This document shows positions 32,463-44,060 of a stretch of 64,000 nt of DNA, one piece after another. Each line of letters opens with the position of its first letter. Within the stretch, counting starts at the first letter, position 1. The notes under the pieces are model-generated. The model made no database searches, was not told the origin of the DNA, and worked only from the letters and a program-made list of their open reading frames with translations. Made by a program: the position numbers and the translations under genes. Source of the DNA: Coenobita brevimanus (taxonomy: Eukaryota; Arthropoda; Malacostraca; Decapoda; Coenobitidae); contig CM064713.1 of the NCBI GenBank assembly GCA_032717465.1, forward strand, positions 14,642,203-14,706,202, read 5' to 3'.

Positions 32463-35400
32463 CAGTAATCCCTGTACTATCCGGACGCCCACTTTCCGGA
32501 CATCCCCACTTAACGGACATTATCATCTTGGGATCCAATATTCCCAAAATGATCTGAAAATCGAAAAAAAATAGAAAAAAATCCGACTTTTTCCCGTCCG
32601 TAATTTGAACTTCGCGCGCGCAGCATGGGACAGCTTTGTTTTGGTGCGTCATTCCTCTGACATCCACTAGAGCACCCCTGCATCCTCCCCACTTACCGAC
32701 CGTCTCTTGTCTTGAGTGCACGATCGTCGTCATGTCTGCCCATGTGCTCGCTTTTTTGGTGGTGCCTTACCTGCTGCAGGCTCTCCTTCTGCTCTCGTGC
32801 CTCTCCTTCGTGTGTGTGATGATGGCCCCGTCGCCTTAGAAGAGGAAGAGAGTGGTTTTGACCCTGGAGAAGAAGAGGGAGATATTGGAGAAAGTGGATG
32901 TGGGATGGTCTTCGTCACGCATCCTTCGTGAGTTCAACCTGGCCCGATCTACTTTGTTTGATATTAAGAAATCCCGAGACAAACTCATGCAGTACACGGC
33001 TGTCTACTCGTTGAAAAGCAAACGCAACGTGGAGAGGAAGATGATGTTTACTCCCAAGTATGCTGAAGTCGACTGCTCCACGTTGATTTGGTATCGACAG
33101 CAACGTGCTGCTGGTGTGATGGTGCGTGGGACGGAGCTGAAAGCTGCTGCTGAGAAGTTCGCAAGGCTTCACAACGCCCTAGACTTCAAGGCATCCCAGG
33201 GTTGGCTCTTCGCGTTCAAGTTGCGACATGGCCTTACCAACCGTAAGTCTCATGGCGAAGCTTTGGACACTAAAGAAAATGGAGTAGAGGAGTTTCGACA
33301 CAAGGTGAAGGGCTTGATCGACAAGGAGGGCCTCACTCTCGGTCAAATCTACAACGCTGACGAAACTGGTTTATTCTATCGCTCTTTGCCTACAAACATT
33401 CTAGCCGAGGAGACGGAGAAGCGTGTACCTGGCCGCAAGCTCTCCAAGCAAAGGATATCTGCTTTGTGTTGTGCTAATGCTAACGGCATGCACCGGGTCA
33501 AGCCCGTTATTGTTGGCCGTGCAAAGCAGCCTCAGTGTCTGCATGGGGTGATGGATGTCCTTCCTGTCGTTTGGTACCATTCTTTGAAGGCACGGTTCAC
33601 AGCCCACATCTTCAAAGACTGGTTCCACCGCCATTTCGTCAAGGAGGTCATACATTACCAGACGGAGAAACTGGGAATCCCACGCGACCAGGTAAAGTCC
33701 CTCCTTCTCCTCGACAATGCATCTCCCCACCTGTGCGACAAGGACTTGGTGGCTGAGAATGGCCGCATTAGGTGCATGTTTCTGCCACCTAATACTACTG
33801 CTCTCATCCAATCAATGGACCAAGGAGTGATCGTGGCAACGAAGCGGTTACACTGACGGAAGTTCCTGAACGAGGTGATGGTTGTTCTCGAGGGCGAGGA
33901 CGAGCGCAGGGAGGGACGGGACACGCAAGGCCAGGGGACTTTGGAAAACCTTCGCCACTACAACATCAAGTCTGCCATTTACAACTGGGCCAGTGCATGG
34001 AAGGAAGTCCCTGTCAAGACTCTAGAAAATGGTTGGTCTCGTCTGCTTCTCGGAACGGATGTGGTGCACGATTTCCTAGGTTTCGACATGGATGACTTCC
34101 ATGCACGTCTACATGCGCATGGGGACGATGTTGATGTGGACGAAGTGCGTGAGTGGTTGGATGATGACGAGGGCAATCCTGGGTATCAGACTCTGTCTGA
34201 TATCGAGATCGCATCTTCAGTTGCAGGTGTCAGTACCCAGCTTGAAGATTCCGACAAGGTCAGCGACGATGATGCGGACTCCTCTCAGCATGACACTACT
34301 CCAGCCATCCCCAAGCTGAGTGCACTCCGGGAACACCTAGAGTTCGTTCTGGACTACCTGGAACACCCAGACTGCAACAGGGAGATGGGGCCCTTAGGAC
34401 GTGTGGAGGAAGTGCGTGCTTTCAGGCAGCGCATCATTAATCGTCAGCATTGTCGTTCCTTGCGCCAATCAACCATTGACAGCTTTTTCAGGCCCGTGAC
34501 CCCCGCTGTGCCCAGCCCTGGCTCCACTCCGTTGCCTCCCCAAGACAGGCCCTCATGCTCCGAGCCACAGCCCAGCACATCAGCCACGGTGGAGTCACCG
34601 CTCGACGTGAGTTTGCGCCTATCTTCAGAGTTGTCTGAAGGGTACACCATCACCACAACCCAGTGACGCACCCCTAGGTCACCTGCATGTGCTACTCTCA
34701 TACTCTGACAGTGATTAGACGCCAAGAACTTCTCCACTAGACCACATGGGAATTCATAGTGTTTTGCAGTAAAAAAAAAACAGTGCATAGTGTTAAGGAA
34801 TTTGAGTTCTGAGTGAAAAGACAAAGATTTAATGGACTGTAAATGTAACGTAAATTAACTTGAGTGTGTTTTGTTTAGAAAATGGTTTCAAGAGTGGAAA
34901 GACTTAAAGTGCAGAGTGCAACACTTATTTCATTAGGGTACAATGGAGCCCAAGTAAGACAAGAGTGCGCAGTGTTAAGAGAATGGAATTCTGAGTGCAA
35001 ATGACTAGTTCTGTGCAAGACTTCATGAACAGTGTACTGCAAGTGCTTCAGGTAATCCTTCTTACTGTCAGAGTCTGAGAGGAGGCAGTTATTCATCGAG
35101 ATGGCCAAGGACTTGCTGTAAGTACCCAGAATGTTTCATATTGTATTGTACTGTATTTTCCATACTGTACTTACCTCTAACACCTCATTTCACTCTTTTA
35201 TGTCCCTTATTGGTGTGAATAGGGTATTAGGTGCTATGCATGTGCAGTAGGGAGGCATTTCTCTGAGTTAGGGTCCATAAGTACCAGTCCAGGAGCCAGG
35301 GACTTGTTGTAAGTACCCAGAATGTTTAATATTGTATAAACTCACCTCTAAACCGTAATTTTATGGTTGTTTTGCATTTATTTAAGTCTTTTATGTCCCT

Positions 35401-35575
35401 TATTGGTGTGATTTGGGTCTTAAATAGGTACTATGCATGTCCAGAGGGAGTTGTATAGGTGTTTTTCTGAGTTAGGGTCCATAAGTACAAGTCCAGGAGG
35501 GGTGCCCACTATACAGACAGGACCACTTTCCGGACATGCCTTTGGCTCTATTACGTCGGATAGTGGAGGGATTAC

Positions 35576-35577
<2 letters not shown>
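32463..35577 (+). mobile_element. Tigger-like transposon P3
   Basis: Left end CAGTAATCCCTGTACTATCC after TA (32461-32462); right end, read inward, CAGTAATCCCTCCACTATCC. The best preserved Tigger copy in the window. A roughly 130-base segment of the 3' UTR (GAGTTAGGGTCCATAAGTAC, near 35265 and 35470) is duplicated. Confidence 0.93.
32819..34666 (+). pseudogene. Tigger/jerky-type transposase (P3), two stop codons
   Basis: Would bind its inverted repeats and cut and paste into TA. After MMAPSP there is TAG (32837-32839), then KRKRVVLTLEKKREILEKV leads into the CENP-B-like helix-turn-helix (WSSSRILREFNLARSTLFDIKK) and a second DNA-binding unit (ELKAAAEKFARLHNALDFKA...GWLFAFKLRHG). DDE domain: D in IYNADETGLFYRS, D in LLLLDNASPH, D in IQSMDQGVI, i.e. 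a DDD triad as in pogo/Tigger. A TGA at 33854-33856 replaces an arginine codon (CGA in the relatives, a CpG decay). The C-terminal acidic tail contains SALREHLEFVLDYLEH and STIDSFFRPVTP. Length without stops is about 615 residues. Confidence 0.92.

Positions 35578-35629
<52 letters not shown>
35578..35629. repeat. (TA)n spacer between P3 and P4
   Basis: About 24 AT units, then ACACACAG. It directly joins the right end of P3 to the left end of P4. Confidence 0.95.
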
Positions 35630-35631
<2 letters not shown>

Positions 35632-37539
35632 GTACAATCCCTGCTATCCGGTATCCAGACAAACGGAATACTCAGCTTGGGGATGGCTGGAGTTGTGTCA
35701 TGCTGAGAGGAGTCCGCATCATCGTCACTGTCCTCGTCGGAATCTTCAAGCTGGGTACTGACACCTGCAACTGAAGATGCGATCTCAATATCAGACTAGG
35801 TCTGATACCCAGGATTGCCCTCATCGTCATCCAATCACTCATGCACTTCGTCCACATCAACATCGCTCTGCGTACGTAGACGTACATTGAAGTCATCCAC
35901 GTCGAAACCTAGGAAATCGTGCTCCACATCCATTCCGAGAAGCAGACGAGACCAACCATTTTCTAGAGTCTTGACAGAGATTTCCTTCCATGCACTGGCC
36001 CAGTTGTAGATTGCAGACTTGATGTTGTAGCGGCAAAGGTTTTCCAAAGTCTGCTGGCCTTGCGTGTCCCGTCCCTCCCTGCACTCGTCCTCGAAAACAA
36101 CCATCACCTCGTCCAGGAACTTCCGTCGGTATAGGCGCTTCGTTGCCACAATCACTCCTTGGTCCATTGATTGGATGAGAGCAGTAGTATTAGGTGACAG
36201 AAACATGCACCTAATACAGCCATTCTCAGCCACCAAGTCCTTGTCGCACGGGTGGGCAGATGCATTGTCGAGGAGAAGGAGGGCCTTTACCTGGTCACGT
36301 GGGATTCCCAGTTTCTCCGTCTGGTAATGTATGACCTCCTTGATGAAATGGCGGTGGAACCAATCTTTGAAGATGTGGGCTGTGAACCATGCCTTCAAGG
36401 AATGGTACCAAACGACAGGAAGGACATCCATCACCCCACGAAGACACCAAGGCTGCTTTGCACGGCCAACAATAACGGGCTTGAGCCGGTGCATGCCGTT
36501 AGAATTAGCACAACACAAAGCAGATATCCTTTGCTTGGAGAGCTTGCGGCCAGGTACACGCTTCTCCGTCTCCTCGGCTAGAGTGTTCGTAGGCAAAGAG
36601 CGATAGAATAAATCAGTTTCGTCAGCGTTGTAGACTTGACCGAGAGTGAGGCCCTCCCTGTCGATCAAGCCCTTCACCTTGTGCTGAAATTCCTCTACTC
36701 CATTTTCGTTAGTGTCCAAAGCTTCGCCATGAGACTTACAGTTGGTAAGGCCATGTCGTAACTTGAACGCGAAGAGCCAACCCTCGGATGCCTTGAAGTC
36801 TAGGGCGTCGTGAAGCCTTGCGAACTTCTCAGCAGCAGCTTTCAGCTCCGTCCCATGCACCATCACACCAGCAGCACGTTGCTGTCGATACAAAATCAAC
36901 GTGGAGCAGTTGACTTCAGCATACTTGGAAGTAAACATCATCTTCCTCTCCACATTGCGTTTGCTTTTCAACGAGTAGACAGCCGTGTACTGCATGAGTT
37001 TGTCTCGGGATTTCTTAATATCAAACAAAGTAGATCGGGCCAGGTTGAACTCACGAAGGATGCGTGACGAAGACCATCCCGCATCCACTTTCTCCAATAT
37101 CTCCTTCTTCTTCTCCAGGGTCAAAACCACTCTCTTCCTCTTCTAAGGCGGCGGGGCCATCATCACACACACGAAGGAGAGACACGAGAGCAGAAGGAGA
37201 GACACGAGAGCAGAAGGAGAGCCTGCAGCAGGTAAGGCACCACCACAAAAGCGAGCATGTGGGCAGCTACGACGACGATCGTGCACTCACGACAAGAGAC
37301 GGGCAGTAAGTGGGGAGGATGCAGGGGCGCTCTAGTGGATGTCGGAGGAATGACGCACCAAAACAAAGCTGTCCCACGCTGTGCGCGCGAAGTTCAAATT
37401 ACGGGTGGGAAAAAGTCGGATTTTTTTCTAATTTTTTTTAATTTTCGGACCATTTTGGGAATATTGGATCCCGAGATGATAATGTCCGGTAAGTGGGGAT
37501 GTCCGGAAAGTGGGCGTCTGGATAGTACGGGGAATACTG
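35630..37539 (-). mobile_element. Tigger-like transposon P4, internally deleted
   Basis: The right end (5' of the gene) reads inward CAGTATTCCCCGTACTATCC with TA after it. The left end reads CAGTACAATCCCTGCTATCC. An internal deletion joins codons near PAIPKLS of the transposase to a point close to the 3' inverted repeat, removing the last 130 or so residues and the 3' UTR. (TA)n tracts flank it on both sides. Confidence 0.9.
35680..37180 (-). pseudogene. Tigger/jerky-type transposase (P4), truncated
   Basis: The frame from GTG at 37130 to 35835 is open for 431 codons and holds the whole helix-turn-helix and DDE domain (D in VYNADETDLFY, D in LLLLDNASAHP, D in IQSMDQGVI). Upstream, MMAPPP is followed by TAG at 37145-37143, the same position as the stop in P3. 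After a frameshift near 35840 the acidic tail runs out at the deletion. A 20-base direct repeat (GAGACACGAGAGCAGAAGGA) lies just upstream at 37189-37230. Confidence 0.9.
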
Positions 37540-37724
<185 letters not shown>

Positions 37725-37827
37725 TAGAACCTCGGTCCTCGAACACAATCCGTTCTGGAAGGCTGTTCCAGGACCAAATTGGTCGAGGACCGAACTAATT
37801 TTCCCCATAAGAAACAATGTAAATCAT

Positions 37828-38080
37828 GCCAACAGCCATACCACGTTGAGTACACCGCTTCCCGTCTGATCAGCGAAGTTAAGCAACGTTGGATCTGGTT
37901 ATTACTTGGACGGGTGACCGCCTGGGAACACCAGATGCTGTTGGCATAACGTTCTCCCTACGTGTCAAGTGGGGTTGGTGGAGGATTGGTGCCCCTCCCT
38001 GTAAAACAATTAACTCTAAGCCCTTGGCCACCCCATTTGGAATACATGGCGTCTGGCAATGGATGGATGGATGGATGGAT
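37828..38080 (+). mobile_element. 5S-rRNA-derived SINE copy S3, complete
   Basis: The most complete copy: 37828-37945 is a full-length 5S-like head (GCCAACAGCCATACCACG ... GCTGTTGGC) with box A-like AAGTTAAGCAACG and box C-like GGACGGGTGACCGCCTGGGA, so an internal pol III promoter may survive. The LINE-A leader-like middle, LINE-A 3'-like tail and (GGAT)n at 38060-38080 follow. It is inserted in MITE D. Confidence 0.93.
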
Positions 38081-38115
38081 TTTAATCCGTTCCAAGACCC
38101 CAGATGCTTACCTAT

Positions 38116-38337
38116 TTAAGTTTCAGCACTGGTACCAGGGCTTTCCTTTATGAGGTGACTGTATATTTCTCTTACCTTTTCACAAATTATATCCTCACTA
38201 GCACTGTCTCCTGCTAACTGTTTCTCATTGATGAAGATAAGCAATAATTTTTCCACTTCTTCAATTATTTTCCACACTACTTTCCTCTTTTCACTGCCAG
38301 TAGCAGTACTGGATGAACTTGCTTTCTTTGGAGCCAT
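38116..38337 (-). pseudogene. N-terminal remnant of a Tigger-type protein
   Basis: 73 residues starting MAPKKASSSSTATGSEKRKV, the familiar start of Tigger transposases. It is followed by an acidic/hydrophobic stretch (IIEEVEKLLLIFINEKQL...YSHLIKESPGTSAET) that looks like a different, C-terminal portion of the protein. An internal deletion probably fused N- and C-terminal parts. Confidence 0.7.
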
Positions 38338-38599
38338 TATTAGGGGCTAATACTGCACTGAATCAAGAAAAATGTGAAGCACAGCAGGACGACCACGTTG
38401 ACGAACAACAAAGGTGGACGCGTGACTGTCGGTCGGCTTGTCGCTCGGGTCCTCTGTCGGCCAGCTTCCCTTCGTTCAGCTACGTTCGGGTTGGTTGAGG
38501 TCCGATATTTTGGTCGACCTCTGGAGCAAAAATGTCTTGAATTTTTTGGTCGAGATCCAATTTGTTCGACATGTGAGACGTTCAAGGTCCGAGGTTCCA

Positions 38600-38602
<3 letters not shown>

Positions 38603-38666
<64 letters not shown>

Positions 38667-38675
38667 TATATACAA

Positions 38676-38709
<34 letters not shown>
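38603..38709. repeat. (TA)n array
   Basis: About 100 bp of TA repeats joining the right end of MITE D to the tail of SINE S4. Confidence 0.95.
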
Positions 38710-38711
<2 letters not shown>

Positions 38712-38894
38712 TCATTCATTCATTGCCAGACGCCATGTATCCCAAACGGGGTGGCCAACGGCTTAGAGTTAATTGTTTTACAGGGAGGGGCACTAATCCT
38801 CCACCAACCCCACTTGACACGTAGGGATGCCAACAGCATCTGGTGTTCCCAGGTGGTCACCCATCCAAGTACTAACCAGACCCAATGTTGCTTA
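38710..38894 (-). mobile_element. 5S-rRNA-derived SINE copy S4, truncated in the 5S head
   Basis: Minus strand: (GAAT)n tail at 38710-38725, LINE-A-like tail and middle, then about the last 65 bases of the 5S head, which stops at GCAACATTGGG next to another (TA)n run (38893-38911). Confidence 0.9.
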
Positions 38895-39120
38895 TATATA
38901 TATATATATATTCAACTGAATAAATTAAACCGTCCCCGAGACGGTCTATCAGCTCAGGACTGTCCAAGGCGTGCGCGGCTAATCTGAAAACATCACGTAC
39001 GTTTAAAGTCTCGTTAAATCGAGAAACCCTTGTTAGTTAAACATATCTCCTTAAATATTTGCTCGTGTTAAAACAAAAACGCGCTGTTTAAACTCGCGTT
39101 AGTTGTGAGGTTATTGTATT
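38895..39120. other. (TA)n and unassigned sequence
   Basis: A short TA run, then CpG-containing AT-rich sequence with no coding signal I can identify. Confidence 0.5.
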
Positions 39121-39124
39121 TTGG

Positions 39125-39407
39125 CTGGTTACTTTACCAACTGCATGAGATTAAACAATTCTGCAAACAGCTCACACTCTAGACCAGCATCGTCAGTCCT
39201 GGCAGAATTTGATAACCATTCAACATTATGTATGTTAAAATCACCCAAAATGTTAATTTTGGTGCTAAGGGCAAGGTTAAGGTTACTCAACTGTGTGGAT
39301 ATAGAGTAAAATACACTGGGTTCTGAAGAAGCATTGGGGGAGAAATAGACTACACAGATATATTTGGTAATATTTAGATAATTTAGTTTATCTCCCTGAG
39401 TAATCAA
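39125..39407 (-). pseudogene. LINE endonuclease fragment
   Basis: A 92-codon open minus frame with YICVVYFSPN and INILGDFNIHNVEWLS, the mid part of an EEP domain of the jockey/CR1 type. It has no RT next to it. It differs in sequence from J1, so it is another family or an old copy. Confidence 0.75.
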
Positions 39408-39789
39408 AATTAGTTGAAGTTTAAAACAGTGTCAACTGCATATCCAGATTTGATACGTTCCATTTGATGCAATTCCATGTAGTTTATTGAATATTTTACT
39501 GAAAATACAAATTCGTAAGTGCGAAAATTTGTAAGTCAACCGTTCATAAGTGGGGGAGGACCTGTACTATGTCCCACTGATGGGTATTAAAAAAGTTTTG
39601 ATATTATTAAAAAATACTGAGATAGTCAGTAATCCTTGCATCCTTGCTACATAACACTTTAATCTACACTTTAAGACCAAAACCAACTTGATAGCTTGCT
39701 TGGTTGACAAGATATTGCATTTTGAAAGTCGCAAAACTTTTACCGTGATTTTCTCCATTTTTTATTTATGGTGCTTGGGAGCTTCTGCA

Positions 39790-40130
39790 ACTCAGTGCCT
39801 CATATTATTCCTTTCAACACTATTTACGTTATCCAGTAAAAATCTCTGAGACTGAGATTTTACCCTGCATACCTCTTTTCTAGCCCTATGCTTGGTAGCC
39901 AAATATTCCTCCTTGTTACCACCCCTTTACCATTCCTGGAAAAGCCTTCTTTTCTCCTTAACTGTAACTTCTACACCCTCATCCCACCACCACGTGGAGC
40001 CTACTATGGTACCAATGTTAACTGGGTGAAGAGACATAAATGTGGCATCCATCCAGGAACTAAACCTCCACACTCTGCCCCATACCTTACCACACCATGC
40101 CTTGCTGTAGTGAGGTGCTGTCTGCTGCAA
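39790..40130 (-). pseudogene. LINE linker-region fragment
   Basis: Minus strand: VWRFSSWMDATFMSL, then STWWWDEGVEVTVKEKRRLF and KHRARKEVCRVKSQS. The WW-(D/N)E-x-V-x-x-x-V-x-x-K-x-R pattern is typical of the segment between EEP and RT in LINEs. It is short and isolated. Confidence 0.6.
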
Positions 40131-40964
40131 GAGAAAATTAGTTCACTGCATGGGACAGCCATGAAGGGGTTACTGACTGCCAGTGGTTGATGGGTCTGCT
40201 CTGCCAGAGAGACAAGGTTGCTCTACTACTACTATTACTACTACTAAAGTAGTACAATACTACTCCCTCTTCAACTTCCCACCTCCTGACAGTCCACCAC
40301 TAGCAATGAAAAACACCTACATACTGTACTCATATCACACACAGGCCAATACATCTCAATTGGAACACTGTAAAACAAGTCCACTCCCCCCGCCTGACAT
40401 TCATCCAGCAGAGGTATTCTTAAATACAGCTGAGGAAATACATCTGGTTAGACTTACAGTAAATCTGGATATCACCCAGCCTTCCTCAGCTTAGATTCCG
40501 GTTGGATGTTGCCGCAGATGACTCCCTCGCTTAAAGAATAGGCCCACACAAAACAAAACACATAATGGAGCACTGCACAGCACATGTAACAATGACACAG
40601 ACACAACATCAGTAGTGTATGAAACCTACGACACAACCTCATAGGGGCAGTTGCTTACTTGTGGTTGACTAGACTGCTGAGACCAGTGTTATGCAACAAG
40701 AACAACCTCAAGTTAGGAGGGATGGTTCATAAACAGGGGGGAGGAGAGGGGGGGGGAGATACTTCTAACCATCAGTTCAAAGAAGTCTCTTACACTGAAT
40801 AAAACTGACTGTTGGTAGCAAATATAATCTACAAATGACATATTATGACTTCACCACAAGGATGCAATTTTTGTTATATATATTACTGTTTTCACCAGAC
40901 AATATCAATTAGGTTTCTGGGAGACTGTTCAAACCATTGTCTACAAACTTCTACAGGAACTCAC
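40131..40964. other. probable UTP15 intron sequence
   Basis: No gene or named repeat apart from a short (ACT)n run near 40217-40245. It directly follows the donor site of the UTP15-like exon (minus strand), so it is intron sequence if that reading is right. I searched it for the next exon and did not find one. Confidence 0.5.
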
Positions 40965-41098
40965 CAATAAGGACTTTTGAAACATCCATGAGGACCTGGC
41001 TGTAGGCTGGGATGTGAATATGTTTGACAATGAAATCCAGCAGAGGCATCAGCTTGGAAGAATTACGTCCTGCCACTGCTGATCTGATGCCACGTCGT
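40965..41098 (-). CDS. UTP15: UTP15-like protein, internal exon (C-terminal domain)
   Basis: 134-bp exon on the minus strand. The acceptor (tgttttcag) precedes ACGACG at 41098, and the donor is CTTATTG|GTGAGT at 40965. Translation continues the exon at 56330 in phase: ...HELI-R-RRGIRSAVAGRNSS and LMPLLDFIVKHIHIP, then AYSQVLMDVSKVLI. From memory of the family, this matches the UTP15 C-terminal domain (a helical domain after the WD40 propeller). UTP15 is part of the t-UTP subcomplex of the small-subunit processome in the nucleolus and is needed for rDNA transcription and 18S pre-rRNA processing. The last 70 or so residues must lie in a further exon at lower coordinates that I could not find. 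Confidence 0.87.
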
Positions 41099-41271
41099 CT
41101 GAAAACACAAGACTGAATCATCATCATCATCAACCAGTCCTTTACTGTGCCATCAGAATACTCATGCCAGACATTCAATGGTTACACAAAACAGAATGGG
41201 TGTTTCATCAACAAGCTCAACTACCACATTCTTCACTATAAAGAGACAAGAATCTCAAATACACCCTCTCT
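41099..41271. other. intron sequence upstream of the exon
   Basis: Contains a (CAT)n run near 41117-41132 and the acceptor pyrimidine tract. Nothing else is recognised. Confidence 0.5.
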
Positions 41272-41275
41272 TTAA

Positions 41276-42037
41276 CCTGCCCCATCCCGGAGACGTGAAT
41301 TCACGTCCTCACATGATGTGCACTCATATCCCGGAGACGTAAATTAACGCGGCAACATTGCAAGGTCCCTAATTTGCACAATTTTCCATTTTTCGCGAGT
41401 GATTTTTGGCACGTATACACGGGACACCTTCCTCTACAAGATGCCAGGCAGGGACAATGCCTTACCCAGCATGACCTCCTCCTCCCCCCCCTGCATGCCC
41501 TTTTTTCAGCAATTCACCTGTTATCAGTGACCTGGCCAGTAAAGCCATGTCATGCCAAGGTACGAAATTCAGGGCCAGAGTGATTCCCCAATCGATGACA
41601 ATGTGGAGGACAAACATTAGAGGAAGAAACAGTCAGAAATGATGATCAGCTAATGTGGCAAAAAAAGGTCAGGAATGGTTTTGAGTTAGTGAGTGAAACA
41701 ATGCTTATAATGCCTATATTAGTCTGAAAACCAATATACTCTCGTACTACATATAAATTCGTACCAAATAAATAAATAAATACCGTTTATGAGTGGTGTG
41801 GAATAGTTATCCTCCCATAGAACTTGTTTTCTTTGCAGCCAGCCTGATAGAAAACCCTGTAAGGTAAGGAGGTACTCCTACCTGGATCGAGTATTTTAAA
41901 CCTCAGGTGAGCGATTTCTCTATGAATTTTTGATGTTTCTCACCAAAAGCGGATGTCTGAGCCAAAAAAAAAAAAAAGGTCCAAAAATGTCGGAACTGGG
42001 AAGTACCACTGCCCAGAAAACATCGGGATGGGGGAGG
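41276..42037. mobile_element. TTAA MITE (piggyBac-type), 762 bp
   Basis: TTAA at 41272-41275 and 42038-42041. Inverted ends CCTGCCCCATCCCGGAGACG (left) and CCTCCCCCATCCCGATGTTT (right, read inward) match at 13 of the first 14 bases. The left end has a repeated ATCCCGGAGACGT motif (41284 and 41329). No transposase; a 69-codon frame at 41374-41583 has no recognisable domain. Confidence 0.82.
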
Positions 42038-42041
42038 TTAA

Positions 42042-42594
42042 GCTACCATTCCTCTTACAAAGACATCCTAAAATCCTCGGAATTACTCTAGATACAGGAT
42101 GTAGATGAATTTCCTCAACACACACAATATAAGTACAGTCATCTCAAATCTGATGCCTTGAAAACACAGGCACTACCTTCAAACAGTAAAAGGAATCACC
42201 AAAAACAGAAAACATACAGGTCATTTATATAATAAAAGTATGTGAGCTAAAACTGTGTACCTACCATCTCACTGCCATCATCATCACCATCTCTGATTCC
42301 TTGCTCTCAGCTGCAAAGCCCCTGACAGATAATGGAAATGACAGTACTGTTTCCAGACTACTAATTCTCACATACCTCGCTAACTTTCTTAAGGATTTCT
42401 CTCCCTCTTCCCTCTTTCACCACCATACTGCTCTATTCAACACTTTTTTTCCATAATACATATTGTCTGCTTCCTCCAGCATTATCCACTATCTTAATTT
42501 CAAAGACATTCTATGAATCATTTGCTCCTTACTGTCCCATCAGCAGTATATGAGCCTGAAACTAGGGTATTCAGTCAAGACAGACTTGGCTCTC
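42042..42594. other. intron sequence, nothing recognised
   Basis: AT-rich. One weak exon-like segment on the minus strand near 42267-42330 (AG after a pyrimidine tract, GATG|GTAGGT) has no homology I can name. Confidence 0.4.
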
Positions 42595-42692
42595 TGTTAT
42601 CTTATTTTTATTTTTTTTCTTGGAGGGAACAATTTTGTGAGTTTCTGGCCTTTGGGTCCTGCTTTTTTGCATTCTATAGCTATCTATCTATA
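42595..42692 (+). mobile_element. jockey-like LINE 3' UTR remnant J3
   Basis: TTATTTTTATTTTTTTTCTT, GGAGGGAAC...GAGTTTCTGGCCTTTGGGTC and TTGCATTCTA parallel the 3' UTR of J1 (10725-10790). It ends in a short (CTAT)n tail at 42679-42690. Confidence 0.7.
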
Positions 42693-43800
42693 CAGTGCCC
42701 TCGCACAGTGAATGAGTTTATGAGTGGCAGACGAACTCATTAGGGGTGAATTGGTTCACTGTGAACAACATACCTTGTGGAAAAAATAGCATATGGGCAG
42801 CACTGCTCCCTCAAGGTCCACTTTTTGAGTCACAGAGATGTACTAAAGGGCACATTTCAAACACCTACAGTTCAGATATATAAAATATAAAACACATGGT
42901 TATTTATCTTAAATGAAGTAGATGGCAGCCCTGACTGGCTTGAAGACAGGTGGTTCCGAGGCAGGGAGATACACTTAGTTTATTCTCACCACATCCCTCG
43001 TTCCCGTCACCAGTCTGGGAGTTGCTTGAGCTCACGCTGATCATCCTCAGTGGAGTTCCCCCTCGTGGCTTCCACATTTTGTGGCCTGGCACCTACCGCC
43101 TTGCCTGTTGGATGGCCAAAATCATCCAGCCTACCTCAGTGAAGATTTACCTCTTTCGCAGGCAGTTCAACCTCACTGAGACAGCTTGCCACATTCTTGT
43201 GGTCTGTCATATTTGCCATCATGACTTACATCCCATACTGGTTCACAGCATCAGCTGCCATCTCTGCTTCTCAGAACAACCTCAAGTTTCTTCAAGACAT
43301 CTGAACTATGGTAACTTGGACTTCTTATCCACTGCTGCAAAGGCCTTCAGTCCTCATCTCTGGTACCTCTCTAAGGAGCTGGTTGGCCTGGCATTCTTCA
43401 ACGAATCCCTCGACTTCGAAACAAAGAGAGACATGGTCACAGCTCCGGAGAACAAGGAGGGTGCTGAGCTGTTTGTGGCTGTCACTCGAGTTAAGAACCT
43501 CCCTGATTTTGTAACCAGCACCACTCGCTGCCTTCCGTTTTTCCTTGGCTCCTCCAATCGGTTCCTTGATGTTGACCCATCCACGTGGGTTGAACAAGAT
43601 GACTACAAGAAAACCAGGCAATGCCTCAAGTCACTGAAAGTCAAGAACAATTTCCTGAGCGAAGATTTGTGCTCCCTGTCATTACCAAAGATGAGGAGCA
43701 GCGCAATTTTTGTTCCAGGTCACAGAGGCTCATTGTCAGTGATTCTCAGTCACTCAAAAGGCATCTGTGAACTCTTAAACTAGGCAACAACGAGTGGGGG
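42693..43800 (+). pseudogene. decayed gene of an uncharacterised protein family
   Basis: Starts with a possible TA-target end (CAGTGCCCTCGCACAGTGAA, similar to the end at 53618). The plus frame 43319-43670 reads LDFLSTAAKAFSPHLWYLSKEL, VGLAFFNESLDFETKRDMV, LPDFVTSTTRCLPFFLG, DVDPSTWVEQDDYKK and CLKSLKVKN. A frameshift near 43655 follows, and the next frame gives ERRFVLPVITKDEEQRNF. From memory this order (WYL..ELV...DFV...W...YK...VN-ERGV-ITKDEEQ-F) recurs in uncharacterised arthropod and cnidarian proteins present in many copies, but I cannot name the family or confirm it. The frameshift marks a pseudogene. Confidence 0.5.
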
Positions 43801-44060
43801 ATTGGTTTCCATGACATTCCCCCAACGAGGGGCAAATACTTACACTGTAAGGGGGACCTAGGTGCGCCGGCAGGGTACTCAACCCAGATGGCACACAGTG
43901 TGAACTTCTGGGTCTCTGGGGCACCAGTAAATAATACAGGATAAGACTGAAATTTTGCAAGGAGGGTTTTTGTACCAGGAGGAACAAAAGTACAGGGTGG
44001 CCCATAAGAAATCTACAACTTCAAAATCATGGACCACCCTAATATATATATATATATATA
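43801..44060. other. unassigned, ending in (TA)n
   Basis: No gene. A short (TA)n run at 44041-44059 precedes the LINE A4 tail. Confidence 0.5.
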
